NCBI RefSeq assembly: GCF_021535045.1
Contig: NZ_CP091056.1
Coordinates: 930,001-994,000, forward strand
Direction: 5' to 3'
DNA length: 64,000 nucleotides
DNA from: Ornithinimicrobium sp. INDO-MA30-4
GTDB taxonomy: Bacteria; Actinomycetota; Actinomycetes; Actinomycetales; Dermatophilaceae
Shown: piece by piece, positions 1-10,159 of the stretch
Layout of the letters: each line of letters begins with the position of its first letter
Numbering within the stretch: the first letter of the stretch is position 1
Translations under genes and position numbers: made by a program
The notes under the pieces: model-generated
Told to the model about the DNA's origin: nothing
Seen by the model: only the letters and a program-made list of their open reading frames with translations
Database searches by the model: none

Positions 1-3
1 TGA

Positions 4-219
4 CTGTCTCCCTGTCCTAACTGCTTGTATGTGGATGTGACGGCACAGGGGCCGCCACGTTGGTCTTGGCTTAGCAACGCATTGAAGGCCGGTTTTGTGC
101 CCACCGTCGCCAATGAATTGAGCGTGCTACCGGATTGCCCCTTCGAGGCTCTCCTGCGCGACACGGGTGTGTTCTATCACGAGTTGGCCCCAACCGCGCA
201 CTCGGGGCCTAGCGAATGA
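4..219 (+). CDS. C-terminal end of an unidentified protein (partial)
   Basis: An open frame runs from just inside the left edge to a stop at 217-219. It translates to about 71 residues with no start codon I would trust; an in-frame stop at 1-3 may be a frameshift or the true boundary. The tail contains SNALKAGF, a pattern common near the end of GNAT acetyltransferases, but this is too little to assign a family. It converges on the inositol-monophosphatase gene, and the two stop regions overlap by about ten bases. I regard it as the 3' end of a gene lying mostly outside the window. Confidence 0.35.
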   Translation: MSPCPNCLYVDVTAQGPPRWSWLSNALKAGFVPTVANELSVLPDCPFEALLRDTGVFYHELAPTAHSGPSE

Positions 220-1049
220 TCCGAACGAGCAAGCGATGCAGCGCTGCATGCACTCCCGGAGCCCCAGCAATAGTCATCTCGCGAGAGACAGGTTTAAGCA
301 AGCCTGACACCACCCCGCCGGCCTCCGAGACGATCACGCAGCCAGCCGCCATGTCCCACGGGTGCAGCCCGCGCTCGTAGTAGGCGTCCAGCCTGCCAGC
401 CGCGACGGCGCACAGATCCAACGACGCTGCGCCCATCCTCCGCAGGTCACGAACGTTCACGAGCACTTCGCTGGCGATAACTGCCTGACTGCGGCGATCC
501 TCGACGCTGTAGGAGAAGCCGGTCCCGACCAGTGCCTTCGTCAACGTGTCAGGCTCTTGCACCTGCAAAACGAACCCGTCGTCGATCTGTGCCGTCGCCG
601 GACGGCTAAGCCTGGCGCCTCCGCCACGGTGGGCGTGGAACACCTCATCAATAATCGGGTTGTACACGGCACCAGCAACGGCCTCCCATTCCCCTGGGGT
701 CAGCGGATCGCCAGTGACAACGCCGATCGACACCGCGTAGGCAGGCACGTCGTAGAGGTAGTTGACGGTGCCATCAATTGGATCCAGCACCCACGTCAAT
801 CCAGAGGTTCCAGTGACAGCATCCCCTCTTCACCGAGGATGGCATCGTCTGGGCGCTGCTCACGGATCATGGCGCGGAGCAGTGCTTCGCATTGGGTATC
901 CATGATCGTGACCACGTCAAGATCGGTTTCTTTTGTTTGGGACACCAAAACTTTGTCCGGTCGCTGATCGCGGACAAAGCGTCCGCCAGCCAGCGCTAAC
1001 TCAAGCGCCAGGGCGTGCAGGTCTTCGAGATTTTCTCACTCAAAGTCAC
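209..1049 (-). CDS. Inositol monophosphatase family protein
   Basis: Mg-dependent phosphatase of the IMPase/SuhB/HisN superfamily, probably acting on inositol-1-phosphate or a similar phosphomonoester in the cytoplasm. Visible motifs are GEEG (metal ligand), WVLDPIDGTVNY (catalytic Asp pair) and, near the C-terminus, LHPWDMAAGCVIVSEAGG. About 280 residues, normal for the family. Two frameshifts: near 828 one G is missing in a G run (GEEG-DAVTG is restored by adding it), and near 1035 one A is missing just after the start. I chose the GTG at 1047-1049, reading MTLSEKNLEDLHALALELA after repair. It begins 11 bases after the ferrochelatase stop, so the two are probably one operon. The exact substrate cannot be told. 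Confidence 0.9.
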
Positions 1050-1060
1050 GTTCTTAACGC

Positions 1061-2257
1061 TCAGTCCATTCCGCAACAGGCAGGTTTGGCTGCACGCAGA
1101 TTCGGGCAACAGCCTGGCCGACAAGTGGACGGGCGAGGTTCGGAAATCGGCCAGGCCGGCTTGACGACGTCTTGCCCGCGGGCTTCTGCGGAACGCTCCA
1201 CGGTGAGGTCAATCAGGCCGCTGACGAACTCTGGGTCAATGCCGACGGTGGGCACCCTGACCATGTCCAAGCCCAGTTCATCTGCCGTCTCACGGGCTTC
1301 AGTGTCGAGGTCAAACACCACTTCCATGTGGTCAGAGACAAAGCCGATAGGCGCCACGACAACGTGTTGGACGCCTTGGGAGTGCAACTCCCTCAGGTGG
1401 TCATTGACGTCGGGCTCAAGCCATGGCTGGCTGGGTGGGCCAGATCGCGAGCAGTAGGCGAGCTCGGCAGTGACGGTTTCACCCAAAGTGGCGCTGGCCT
1501 CATCGGCGATCGCGACCGTGAGCGCCTTGTGCTGAGCGCTGTAGAGGTTGCCGTCTTCATCCCCCGGACCCGACGTGTCATCCATCGCGTCCGGAATCGA
1601 GTGCGTCACGCAGACCACGCGAGGCATCACGCCAGTCCGTTCCTTGACCTCGCGAGCCGCCTCAGTGACGAGACGAGTGTTCACTGCGGCAAAGCCTGGG
1701 TGGTTCCAATATTGGCGAATCTTGTGGACGTTCAGGCTGACGTCTTCAAAGGCCAATTCTTCCAAGGCCGCGGCGAGGTCTTCGCGGTATTGGCGGCAGG
1801 AGGAGTAGCACGAGTATGCGCTGGTCGTCACCGCAACCACATTGGTCAGCCCGCCCTGGTGTGCTTCACGCAGCGTGTCGGTGAGGAAAGGCTCGCTGTT
1901 GCGGTTGCCCCACAACAAGGGTGTGCTGATGCCGCGCCGATCCAGCTCTTCGCGCATTGCCTTCAACAACGCACGGTTCTGGTCGTTGATCGGGCTACGG
2001 CCGCCGAAGTGGTGGTAGTGCTCGGCCACATCGGCCAGACGCTCATCCGGGATACCACGCCCCGCGGTGACTCGACGCAAGAACGGCATCACTTCGTCTG
2101 GCCCTTCGGGGCCACCAAACGACACGAGCACGACCGCGTCGTAGGGCGCGAGTTCTTCGCCCCTGGACTCGGGAGTCTCTAGCTCGGTCTGAGGCTCCTG
2201 TGGCTCAACGCCAGTGGGCTCGGTGGGCTCGGTGGGCTCGGCTGCCGGTGTCGTCAT
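1061..2257 (-). CDS. hemH: Ferrochelatase (coproporphyrin ferrochelatase type)
   Basis: Inserts ferrous iron into the porphyrin ring. In Actinobacteria this family (CpfC) works in the coproporphyrin-dependent haem route. The 398-residue protein shows VLVSFGGPEGPDEVMPFL at the N-terminal fold, FGGRSPIN, the SCRQYREDL segment and the late active-site stretch GFVSDHMEVVFDLDTEA. The C-terminal cysteines (CRPGCCPN) match the [2Fe-2S]-binding tail of actinobacterial enzymes. The start is the ATG at 2255-2257, preceded by GAGGGAG; it overlaps the stop of the TRIC-like gene as ATGA, so translation is probably coupled. The first 45 residues are a Pro/Thr/Glu-rich extension with a TEP repeat that is not part of the catalytic fold. 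This frame is intact. Confidence 0.95.
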   Translation of the reverse strand: MTTPAAEPTEPTEPTGVEPQEPQTELETPESRGEELAPYDAVVLVSFGGPEGPDEVMPFLRRVTAGRGIPDERLADVAEHYHHFGGRSPINDQNRALLKAMREELDRRGISTPLLWGNRNSEPFLTDTLREAHQGGLTNVVAVTTSAYSCYSSCRQYREDLAAALEELAFEDVSLNVHKIRQYWNHPGFAAVNTRLVTEAAREVKERTGVMPRVVCVTHSIPDAMDDTSGPGDEDGNLYSAQHKALTVAIADEASATLGETVTAELAYCSRSGPPSQPWLEPDVNDHLRELHSQGVQHVVVAPIGFVSDHMEVVFDLDTEARETADELGLDMVRVPTVGIDPEFVSGLIDLTVERSAEARGQDVVKPAWPISEPRPSTCRPGCCPNLRAAKPACCGMD

Positions 2258-2926
2258 GAAACTCCCTCGTTGCGCATTGCGGTCGGAATGTTGATTTTGA
2301 ATAAGACCGCAGCCATGCGGATCAGAAAGACCAGCATGACTGATAGCCAAATGAGCCACACACTCAGGTGGCCCGTTTCAAAGGCGATCACCACGGCGGT
2401 CGAACCCGCCAAGGCTGGCAAAGCATAAAGCTGTTGCCCGCGTAGGAGTTCGGGAACCTGTCCCGCAAGAACATCGCGGATCACGCCGCCACCGACTGCC
2501 GTGATGACCCCCAGGATGACGGCCGCGATCGGGGGCGCGTTGTAGGAGATCGCTTTCAGTGCTCCGCCGACGCAAAGATGGCCAGGCCGGCGGCGTCTAA
2601 CCACTGCACCGATTGGCTAATGAGTCGCAGTCGAAGTCGGGGGCGTTCTTGCCGTACTTCAGTGAGGTGTGGATGCAGACCGAAGATGAAGAAGCCAGCG
2701 GTCCAGACGGCAACGAGGAGACGCCAGTCGGTGATGCCCACAGGGGGCAGGTCCCCCAGGAAGACATCTCGGATCATGCCTCCCCCAGGCCGGCAACCCA
2801 CGCCAACATCACGACGCCGATCATGTCAAGCCCCCGACGGACACCCACGAGCGCCCCGGACAGCCCGAAAATAAAGACCCCGATGATGTCAAGAATCAGT
2901 TGTATCTCTGCAGAGGAGGCGACCAT
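2254..2926 (-). CDS. Trimeric intracellular cation channel family protein (UPF0126)
   Basis: Integral membrane protein of about 224 residues with two repeated three-helix halves, the hallmark of the bacterial TRIC/UPF0126 family of small monovalent-cation channels. Each half carries the family glycine motif: GGMIRDVFLGDLPP in the first and GGGVIRDVLAGQVP in the second. The start is ATG 2924-2926 (MVASSAEIQLILDIIGVF). Two frameshifts: near 2785 a run of five G should be six to join VAGLGG to GMIRD, and another near 2575 joins FASAGALKAI. The stop overlaps the hemH start as ATGA. Family assignment is firm; ion selectivity and physiological role are not known from sequence. Confidence 0.88.
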
Positions 2927-3033
2927 GGTGGGACAAACTTTACCCGCCAGTTGGGGTCACGGCGTGGCCTCCACCAGTGAGCACTACTCAAGTGGCACAG
3001 TCGCCATCAAGGCATGCGAAATGGAGAGGTGAC

Positions 3034-4346
3034 ATGGACCAACTGAGGTTCACTGGGCTCAACGAAGATGGCACGCAGTTGCTGATGACCGCGACAGACG
3101 GTTCTCGGTATGCAGTGCCGCTAACTGATGGCCTGCGCTCAGCTGTCCGCACGTCACGGACCCCGGGGGCCGAGGAGGCCTCTCCCTGACTCCACGCGAA
3201 GTCCAAGCGCTCATGCGCGCCGGCCGAAGCGCAAGCGATATCGCGGCCCAGACCGATTGGGCCATCGAGCGGATTCAACGCTACGAAGGTCCCATCCTTG
3301 CTGAACGCGAGCACATCGCGAGCCTGGCCCAGGCCAGCACGGTGCGTTCTCACGAACGGTCCCAAACGCCGCCGACACTCGGTCAGCGCGTCACGAACCG
3401 ACTAGAAGTTCGCGGCGTTTCGAGCAAAGACATCGTCTGGGATGCCACGCGCCCAGAGGGCGGTCGCTGGACCGTTGCAGTCAATTTCACCGCCGGAGCT
3501 CGCAGTCGGTCAGCCCACTGGCACTTCGATGTTCAGGCTCGCGGTCTTGAAGCGATGGATGACGAGGCACGCTGGCTCAGCGAGGACGAGCAGTCCCTGC
3601 CCAGCAGCGCAGCACCATCCAACGCCGTGTTTGGGCCCCCTGCTGGTGATGAACCAGATGACCTCATGAACTCCATGCGCGAGCGTCGCCGTCAGCGCAC
3701 CCGTAGTCCACGGGGCAAGAAAGCTGCTCCTGAGGCACCTGCCCCTGACACGGACGCGGACGCTGAAGCCGAGTTGATGGCTGCTCACGCCGCACTGCAT
3801 CCCGACTCCGCGACTGGCGTCGGCAGCGCCGATCCCAGTGCGGTGCCTGGTGCCGAAAACTTCCCCAACGAGGCGCTGCCCTTAGAAGACTTCGACTATG
3901 ACCCCCGCTCGGCTGGACTGCCACCGGGCGCACGCGGCAATGACGATCGGGACACCCGAGAGGCCACGCTGGAAGATTTCTTTGGCCGAAACTCCGACGA
4001 TAAGCAAGACGACGAGCCCCAGGACGAAGGTGGCGACGGCGACGGCGTGAGCGAGGAGAGCGACGCCCAGTCCGTGAGCCAACATGACGACGCTGAGCAT
4101 CACGAGCAGGGTGCCAGCGATTCCGAATCGGAAGACTTTATTGAGGATGAGGCTGGCGAGCCTGAAGAGGGCGAAGAGTCAGCCATCGAGGTTGAGTCAG
4201 AGCCCACCCCCGAGACCGAAGAAGCCGTCCCGGACCCCTCGGTGCCGGATTTGAGCGAAGAAGAATCGAGCAAGGCCAAGAAGAACCGGCCCAGTGTGCC
4301 TAGTTGGGACGACATCATGTTTGGTGCCCGCGGCCGCAACCGCTAA
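3034..4346 (+). CDS. sepH: Septation protein SepH (DUF3071)
   Basis: Actinobacterial cell-division protein. In Streptomyces the homologue binds FtsZ and promotes its assembly at division septa. The N-terminal DUF3071 part (MDQLRFTGLNEDGTQLLM) is followed by a helix-turn-helix-like stretch (LTPREVQALMRAGRSASDIA) and the conserved VTNRLEVRGVSSKDIVWDA / WTVAVNF segment. Residues beyond about 190 are a long, highly acidic, low-complexity tail ending in a short basic end, usual for this family. About 437 residues. One frameshift near 3163: a run of five G should be six to restore PGGRGGLSLTPREVQ. ATG 3034 has GGAGAGG upstream. It converges on tdk. Confidence 0.92.
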
Positions 4347-4362
4347 CCGCTCTTCGCGCTCG

Positions 4363-5061
4363 CTAACGCAATGGCAGCGGACAAAGATCCAAATCAAAGG
4401 GCAACACGGCGCTAGAGGACGATTGTGCTCGCGCAGAATGCGCAGTCATCCGTCGCATGTAGTGCCGTCGGCACAACACCTCATACTCAACCGCAGCGCT
4501 CTCGGAGGGAGCGTCGTCATCGCCGTCTGCGTCTCCAACATCGCCGACCACAACCTGCTCCCCCTCGACCACCATCTCGCCGCCAACGGTGCGCGCATTG
4601 TGGGTGGCGACCCGGCCGCACCAGCACAGCGCATCGACCTGCAGCACCTGAGTGCGATCAGCTAACTCAATCAGCCGCTGCGACCCAGGGAAGAGCTGAG
4701 CTTTGAAGTCGGCCGTAATGCCAAAGGCGAAGACGTCGACGGCCATCTCGTCGACAAGCCGGGCCAGCTGCTCAACTTGGACGGGCGTATAAAACTGGGC
4801 TTCGTCGCAGATGAGGTAGTCAATGCGACGGCCGTGAGTAGCCTGCTCAACGACCAACTCCCAGAAGTCCGTCGACTCCGAGACCTCCAATGCGGGACGA
4901 GAGAGCCCCAGCCGCGAGGACAGCACGAACTCGCCACCCCGGTCATGCTGCGTGAACGTTAATCCACTGCGCCCCCGAGCGGCGTGGTTGTGATCCATCT
5001 GCAGGGCAAGAGTCGACTTGCCGCAGTCCATGGTTCCGGTGAAGAAGGAGAGCTCAGCCAC
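4363..5061 (-). CDS. tdk: Thymidine kinase (type II)
   Basis: Phosphorylates thymidine to dTMP with ATP, for salvage. The 232-residue protein has the P-loop GTMDCGKST at its N-terminus, the CDEAQFYTPVQVEQL segment (Walker B and catalytic Glu region), and the zinc-binding cysteines CWCGR and CRRHY that mark the type II lasso domain. The GTG at 5059-5061 (revised to Met: MAELSFFTGTMDCGKS) fits the family start. An acidic insert (GDADGDDDAPSE) sits between the nucleoside-binding lasso and the last zinc ligands. Last gene of a minus-strand run; its stop faces sepH 16 bases away. No frameshift. Confidence 0.95.
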   Translation of the reverse strand: MAELSFFTGTMDCGKSTLALQMDHNHAARGRSGLTFTQHDRGGEFVLSSRLGLSRPALEVSESTDFWELVVEQATHGRRIDYLICDEAQFYTPVQVEQLARLVDEMAVDVFAFGITADFKAQLFPGSQRLIELADRTQVLQVDALCWCGRVATHNARTVGGEMVVEGEQVVVGDVGDADGDDDAPSESAAVEYEVLCRRHYMRRMTAHSARAQSSSSAVLPFDLDLCPLPLR

Positions 5062-5093
5062 GAGAGTCGAGTTTACGCGGTGCTAGGCCGGGA

Positions 5094-6248
5094 TCAGGAC
5101 AGGTAGGTCAGCATCGGGATCAAAGACTCCTCGTCGGTCACCGACCCGTGCAGGCCGGGCAACGCCAGCAGATTTGGACGCAAAGCGGACGAGTCAACCA
5201 CCGTGGCACGTCCACGCATCAGCACAATGAGGTCACCGAGTCGCTCAAGGACTCCGTCGCGCATCGGGCCATACCAACCGCGCTCAACGGCCTCATCGCG
5301 ATCCACCACATAGGCGTCATCACCTAAGACTTCGGTCCACCGAGCCTTGACCGCGGCCTGTTGTCCTGGTGCCACATAAACGTAAGGGGCGCGAGGCTCG
5401 CCGCCGAGAAGCAGCACGTCCTGAGCGAGCTCGCTGCGCTCCACGAGGTCATAGCGCTGCGCCGGCGGTGCCTCAATCATCCCGTGGTCGGCCGTGATGA
5501 CCAGGAGCGTCTCTGGCGGGAGCGACCGTGAGAGTTGCGCCATGGCGGCGTCGAAGACCTCGAGGGCTCCGGTCCACTCCTGCGAATCTGGCCCGTAGAC
5601 GTGACCAGCCTTGTCAATCTCTGGCCAATACAAGTAAACGAGGTGGTGGTTGTCCTGGGCCCGCAGGCATCGCGCCACCGTCGGCACTCGTTGGTCAATC
5701 TTCGCGACCCCCACAAAGTCGCCACCCTGCAGGGCTGCTGTGGTCAGACCAGAGCCTTGAAACTGCGGCTGGCTCACCGTGGTGACGTGCACACCGGCCT
5801 CATCTGCTTCCTGGAGCAGCGTCTTGACGGGTTGATATGCCCGTGGGTCGGGCCCATCAGCCCAAGACAAGTGGTTCAGCAGGCGATCAGCCCCGGGCAC
5901 CTTGGTCTGCCAGGCCGTGATGCCGTGTTCGCCGGGGAGCCGGCCAGTGCCCAAACTCGACAGGCTGACCGAAGTCGTGGAGGGGAACCCACAACGCACT
6001 TCACTAGCGGCGCTCTTGAGGTTGCGCAGGAACGCCGCATGCCCACGCCTGCGCTCCAACTGTGCGGCGCCCAACCCATCGGCCAGCACCACCACGACGT
6101 TGCGTGCCGTTGGCAAACTTAAACCCGTCCGCCGACCGATCTCAGCTTGAGAGGGCAACTCAACGCCCATCGAAGCAAGCGCTGCTGGCAAAGTGTCAGC
6201 CAGCGTCACGTCATACGGAGGAAGCGCCCAGCCAACGTTTTGAGTCAT
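5094..6248 (-). CDS. Alkaline phosphatase family protein / nucleotide pyrophosphatase-like phosphodiesterase
   Basis: Member of the alkaline phosphatase superfamily, type I phosphodiesterase/nucleotide pyrophosphatase branch. The 384 residues show the first metal-site motif NVVVVLADGLGAAQL, the nucleophile Thr in GFPSTTSVSLSSLGTG, and the second metal site TADHGMIEAP. There is no signal peptide, so it is probably cytoplasmic. The start ATG overlaps the DUF5998 stop as ATGA, indicating coupled translation. The same gene order (DUF5998, this phosphodiesterase, tdk) is common in actinobacteria, but the physiological substrate is not known. Frame intact. Confidence 0.88.
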   Translation of the reverse strand: MTQNVGWALPPYDVTLADTLPAALASMGVELPSQAEIGRRTGLSLPTARNVVVVLADGLGAAQLERRRGHAAFLRNLKSAASEVRCGFPSTTSVSLSSLGTGRLPGEHGITAWQTKVPGADRLLNHLSWADGPDPRAYQPVKTLLQEADEAGVHVTTVSQPQFQGSGLTTAALQGGDFVGVAKIDQRVPTVARCLRAQDNHHLVYLYWPEIDKAGHVYGPDSQEWTGALEVFDAAMAQLSRSLPPETLLVITADHGMIEAPPAQRYDLVERSELAQDVLLLGGEPRAPYVYVAPGQQAAVKARWTEVLGDDAYVVDRDEAVERGWYGPMRDGVLERLGDLIVLMRGRATVVDSSALRPNLLALPGLHGSVTDEESLIPMLTYLS

Positions 6249-6844
6249 CGACCCAACCGGGCCGAGAGCAACTGGGCGAAGTGCAAAGCACGCTCGAGGG
6301 CAGGCTCACCTTCAGAGTCAGCCGCAATGCGGAGCGAGATATCGCCGCTGGCAACCGTGCCCTCGTATCCGTGATCACCCTCGCAACTGGGATCTCCGCA
6401 CGTCGCGGGCATCAGGTCGAGGCGTGAAACCGATCCCCAGCCCAAGGTCAGGGTCACGGCTCGGCCTGCAAGTCCGCCCTTGAACGTCGAGGGCTCCGGG
6501 AAAACGTGGGTGAGCATGACATTGCGCACCGAGCGGATAGTCACAACCTCAGTCGTGGCGGTCGCCATGTGTTGGCGACCCGGCTCGGCGGACTCATGGT
6601 CGTCAGCGTGCGCAATGACCAGGCGGTGCTCAGTCAGCACGAGGACAGTGAGGTGGCGACGCACGGCTTCTTGGTCAAACGTCATTTCCTGGTGGACCAG
6701 GTGTGTGACGACCGTGTCATTGCCCAGTGCTGTGGCCACGATGTCGCGCACGACGGCAGGTAAATAGCCTGCATCTTCAATGTCGCGGTTCAGTCCCTCG
6801 GGCAGCACAGATGTCGGTTGTCGGCGTGGCATGCCAAACATCAT
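6245..6844 (-). CDS. DUF5998 family protein
   Basis: A 199-residue soluble protein matching the actinobacterial DUF5998 family in length, content and neighbourhood. Recognisable parts are LNRDIEDAGYLPAVVRDIVATALG, FDQEAVRRHLTVLVLTEHRLVIAHADDH and DPSCEGDHGYEGT. It has no membrane segment and no catalytic motif I can name. It starts seven bases after the stop of the acetyltransferase gene and overlaps the phosphodiesterase gene by four bases, so it belongs to the same transcript. Function unknown. Confidence 0.8.
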   Translation of the reverse strand: MMFGMPRRQPTSVLPEGLNRDIEDAGYLPAVVRDIVATALGNDTVVTHLVHQEMTFDQEAVRRHLTVLVLTEHRLVIAHADDHESAEPGRQHMATATTEVVTIRSVRNVMLTHVFPEPSTFKGGLAGRAVTLTLGWGSVSRLDLMPATCGDPSCEGDHGYEGTVASGDISLRIAADSEGEPALERALHFAQLLSARLGR

Positions 6845-6850
6845 CGCACT

Positions 6851-9494
6851 TCAGGTGATCAGGGCACGCCGGTTGGTGTCTGAACGCTGGCCACCGCGCT
6901 CCAATCTGATGTGGGCGCCGAGCACCGCGCTGCCTTCTTGGTGCACCTGAACAGGGTTAAGCCTGAGCAAAGCCATCTCGGGCAAGTCTTCGGCCATCAC
7001 CGAAACTCGGCCTAGCAGGTCGTACAAGGCTGAGTGGTCTACGGGCATCGTTCCGCGGTAGCCATCAAGCAGCGGTGCGGCTCGAACAGCCGTCACCATG
7101 TCTTCAATATCCAGGTTCGTCAGCGGCGGGAACCGGTGGGCGACGTCACCCATCAACTCAGAGGGCAAACCGGCAATCCCAAAGCCCACCACGGGACCAA
7201 AGAGCGGGTCTTCGACACTGGTGATTTCGACACTCACACCGTGGGCGCGTGCGCCTGCACGGCAACTCCGTCCAGGCCAATCTCGCTGAGTTGAGCAGCG
7301 ATTGCCCGGTATGCCTTGGCGGCCTCGCGCGAATCCGACACCCGGTACGCACCCAGCGCTCACCTGGCTGGTGGCTCACCACGTCCGAGGTTGCCTTCAC
7401 CACCACCATGCCGCCGATCTCACGGCTCGCTGGGCGGCCTCTTCAGGCGAGCCGACCGTGCGCGATTCCCAGACCTCAATGCCATAGGCGGCCAGCAACT
7501 GGGAGGCATCTCGTTGGTTCAGCACGCCGCCACCGGGGTTGGCCGCCAAAGGACTCCACAACATTCTGGGCTTCGCGCCGATTGATGCCACTGGGCCTAG
7601 CCCTGACCCCATAGGGCCGTTCTTTCCAGTCGGCGTAGCGAGTGGCTGCGGCCAACGAGCGGATGGCGTCCTCTGGCATGGAGTAGACCGGCAGAGACCC
7701 GCGCTCGTTGCCACCCCGCATACCGACAAAAGTGGCAACACAGGGCTTGTCGTACTGGTCTGAGGTCTCTTGCACTGCGTCAATGATCTCTGGATCGATC
7801 AACGCTGCTGGTGGGATAAAACTTGCCACGACCGAGTCGACCTCGGGGTTCTCGAGGGCATCTCGCACTGCGTCAGCAAATGCTTCCGGCTCTGCCCAGG
7901 CCGGCAAAATAGTCGGCGGTTCCATCACCTGCAGGCTCCAGGCCACGCACGAGTCGGCGGCCAGTGAGCCGAGAGCATCGGAGTTCGTCACAATGGCCAC
8001 CCGCGGCCCTTGGGCAGCGGCTGATGCAGCACCAACTGGGCGACGTCAAACATTTGGTGGGTGTTCTCAACACGGATCACGCCAGCCTGGCGCAGCATCG
8101 AGCCGAATACCTCTGGCCGCTCACGGGTGATCCGCACGGTGTGACCTGGGGCACGCTGTGCTCGCTGACGCCGGACTTCACCACGATGACTGGTTTAGTC
8201 GTCGCTAGCTTTCGAGCGATCCGCGAGAACTTTCTTGGATTGCCCATGCTCTCCAGGTAGAGGCCAACGACTGAGGTCGCATCATCATCTAGCCAGTACT
8301 GCATGAGGTCATTGCCCGAGATGTCGACCCGGTTGCCTGCCGAGGCGAAGGTCGAGATGCCGAGCCCGCGCCGATGTGCCGAGCTCAGGACCGCGATGCT
8401 GAGCGCACCAGATTGGGCAACAAGCCCAACCCGCCTGCATCCGGTATGTCACTGGCTAGGGAGGCATTCAGCCGCACCTGTGGATCGTTGTTGATCATCC
8501 CGAAGCTGTTGGGCCCGAGGACTCGCATCCCACTGGCTCGAGCAATGCGCAGCAGGTCGCGCTGCCGCTCCTCGCCTTCGGGGCCAGCCTCAGCAAAGCC
8601 AGAGGAGACCACCATCACAGCCCCTACCTGGGCATCCGCGCATTGGGCCATGATCTCGTTGACGGCGACTGCCGGAACCGCGATCACCGCAAGGTCAATC
8701 GGTGCGTCAATGTCGGTCACGTTGTCGTAGGCAGGCAGCCCGGCGATCGACTCTTCGGCTTGCGGGTTCACGACAAATACCTCGCCAGCAAAGTCGCCGC
8801 CTACGATGTGGTCCAAGGTCGCGCGACCAACGGCGCCCTTATCCCGAGATGCACCGATGATGGCGACCGACGTGGGGCTCAATACGCGACGGACGCTGAC
8901 TGACTCGGCTCGATGCTCGCGGGACATCAACACCGCACGCGAGGCATCGGTGGGCTCGATGTCGAAGGAGACGCCAAGGACCCCGTCGTCGAAAGCCTGC
9001 TCGATCTCATAACCCGCGTCTTTGAAGACTCGGATCATCTTGCGGTTCGACGGCAGAACGTCAGCGACAAAGCGCCGAATAGCCAGTTGTCGCCCGATGT
9101 CGGCCAAGTGCTCTAGCAGGACTGAGCCAACCCCTCTGCCCTGGTGAGCATCCGAAACGTTAAATGCCACCTCCGCAGTAGTTGACGTCGGCCCTTCCAG
9201 ACGGTCAAAGCGTCCGATCCCAGCAATATCGCCGCGGATCATCAGCACCAGCGCGACCCGTTCGTTGTAGTCAACGTTGGTGAAACGCCGCACGTCGCGG
9301 TCGCTCAGCCGGGGAATCGGAGCAAAGAAGCGGAAGTAGACCGACTCCTTTGACTGGCCGGAATGAAAGCGGTGAACACCTTCAGCGTCGCTTGGCTTGA
9401 TGGGTCGAACCCAGGCCACGGAGCCATCGGCAAGAACCACATCGGCTTCCCAGGAGGTGGGGTAGCCAGGTGGCAATGGTTCCTGTGGCGTCAT
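6851..9494 (-). CDS. GNAT acetyltransferase fused to an acyl-CoA synthetase (NDP-forming)-like protein, Pat-type
   Basis: About 880 residues. Residues 1-190 are a GNAT domain (VRPIKPSDAEGVHRF; HQGRGVGSVLLEHL binds acetyl-CoA). Next comes a CoA-binding Rossmann domain (PTSVAIIGASRDKGAVG), a ligase-CoA domain and a C-terminal ATP-grasp part (DPLFGPVVGFGIAG). This is the protein lysine acetyltransferase architecture known as Pat, which in bacteria inactivates acetyl-CoA synthetase and related enzymes. Here the GNAT part is N-terminal, as reported for Streptomyces PatA and opposite to the enterobacterial enzyme. At least five frameshifts (about 8430, 8130, 8010, 7590, 7380) break the frame. Start ATG 9494 has a GGAG upstream. 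It is transcribed divergently from the nitroreductase gene. Confidence 0.85.
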
Positions 9495-9546
9495 GTCTCC
9501 AGCATCCCATGACGGCCTTTCTTCGGCTCGCAGGCAGGATGGACTC

Positions 9547-10159
9547 ATGGAGTTTTCTCAGGTTGTTCGTCGGCGTCGCATGACGCGGGATTCGACGCCG
9601 ATCGGCCGGTGCCCCACCACATACTCCAGAGTGCCCTTGAGCATGCGACTCGAGCCCCCTCAGCCGGCTTCTCCCAAGGGTGGGACTTTGTGGTCTTGCG
9701 AGGCGAGCAGACCCAAAGTTCTGGTCGGCGACGACGAGCGAAGACCGCCCGGCCGATCGGTGGCTCACGGGGGTGAGCGCTGCGCCGTGCCTCATCGTGT
9801 GTCTCTGACCCGGACGCCTACCTCGATCGGTATGCCGAGCCGGATAAGGGGTGGGCAGACCGGGACACGGACCGTTGGCCCATCCCCTACTGGGATGTAG
9901 ACACCGGGATGGCTGCCCTGTTGATGCTGCTCACGGCAACTGACCACGAGCTTGGGGCGCTATTTTTGGTGTCCCTGCGCACGCCATGGCCGAGGTCAAG
10001 AAAGGGCTGAAGATTCCCCAGGAGCGGCGACTGGTCGGCGTGGTGGCGATGGGCTACCCGCTTGCCGATCGCAAGTCTCCCAGTTTGCGCCGGGGACGGC
10101 GCGCCCTGGAAACCGTGGCGCACGACGGCGAATTTGGCCAGCGGTGGAACGGTGGCTAG
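9547..10159 (+). CDS. Nitroreductase family protein
   Basis: FMN-dependent oxidoreductase of about 204 residues after repair. The N-terminus MEFSQVVRRRRMTR and the stretch ALEHATRAPSAGFSQGWDF are the typical nitroreductase FMN-binding start; DTGMAALLMLLTATDHELGA and VGVVAMGYPLADRK are the conserved later helices and strand. Its electron acceptor cannot be told. Four frameshifts: near 9590, 9719, 9808 (end of a CTCT run) and 9968 (five T should be six, restoring ALFFGVPAHAM). Start ATG has AGGA upstream. Its stop overlaps the stop of the small membrane protein gene on the other strand. Confidence 0.82.

Noticed and set aside
1172..2182. 336-residue plus-strand frame opposite hemH
   Set aside because: Composition and position show it is a shadow of the intact, motif-rich ferrochelatase gene.
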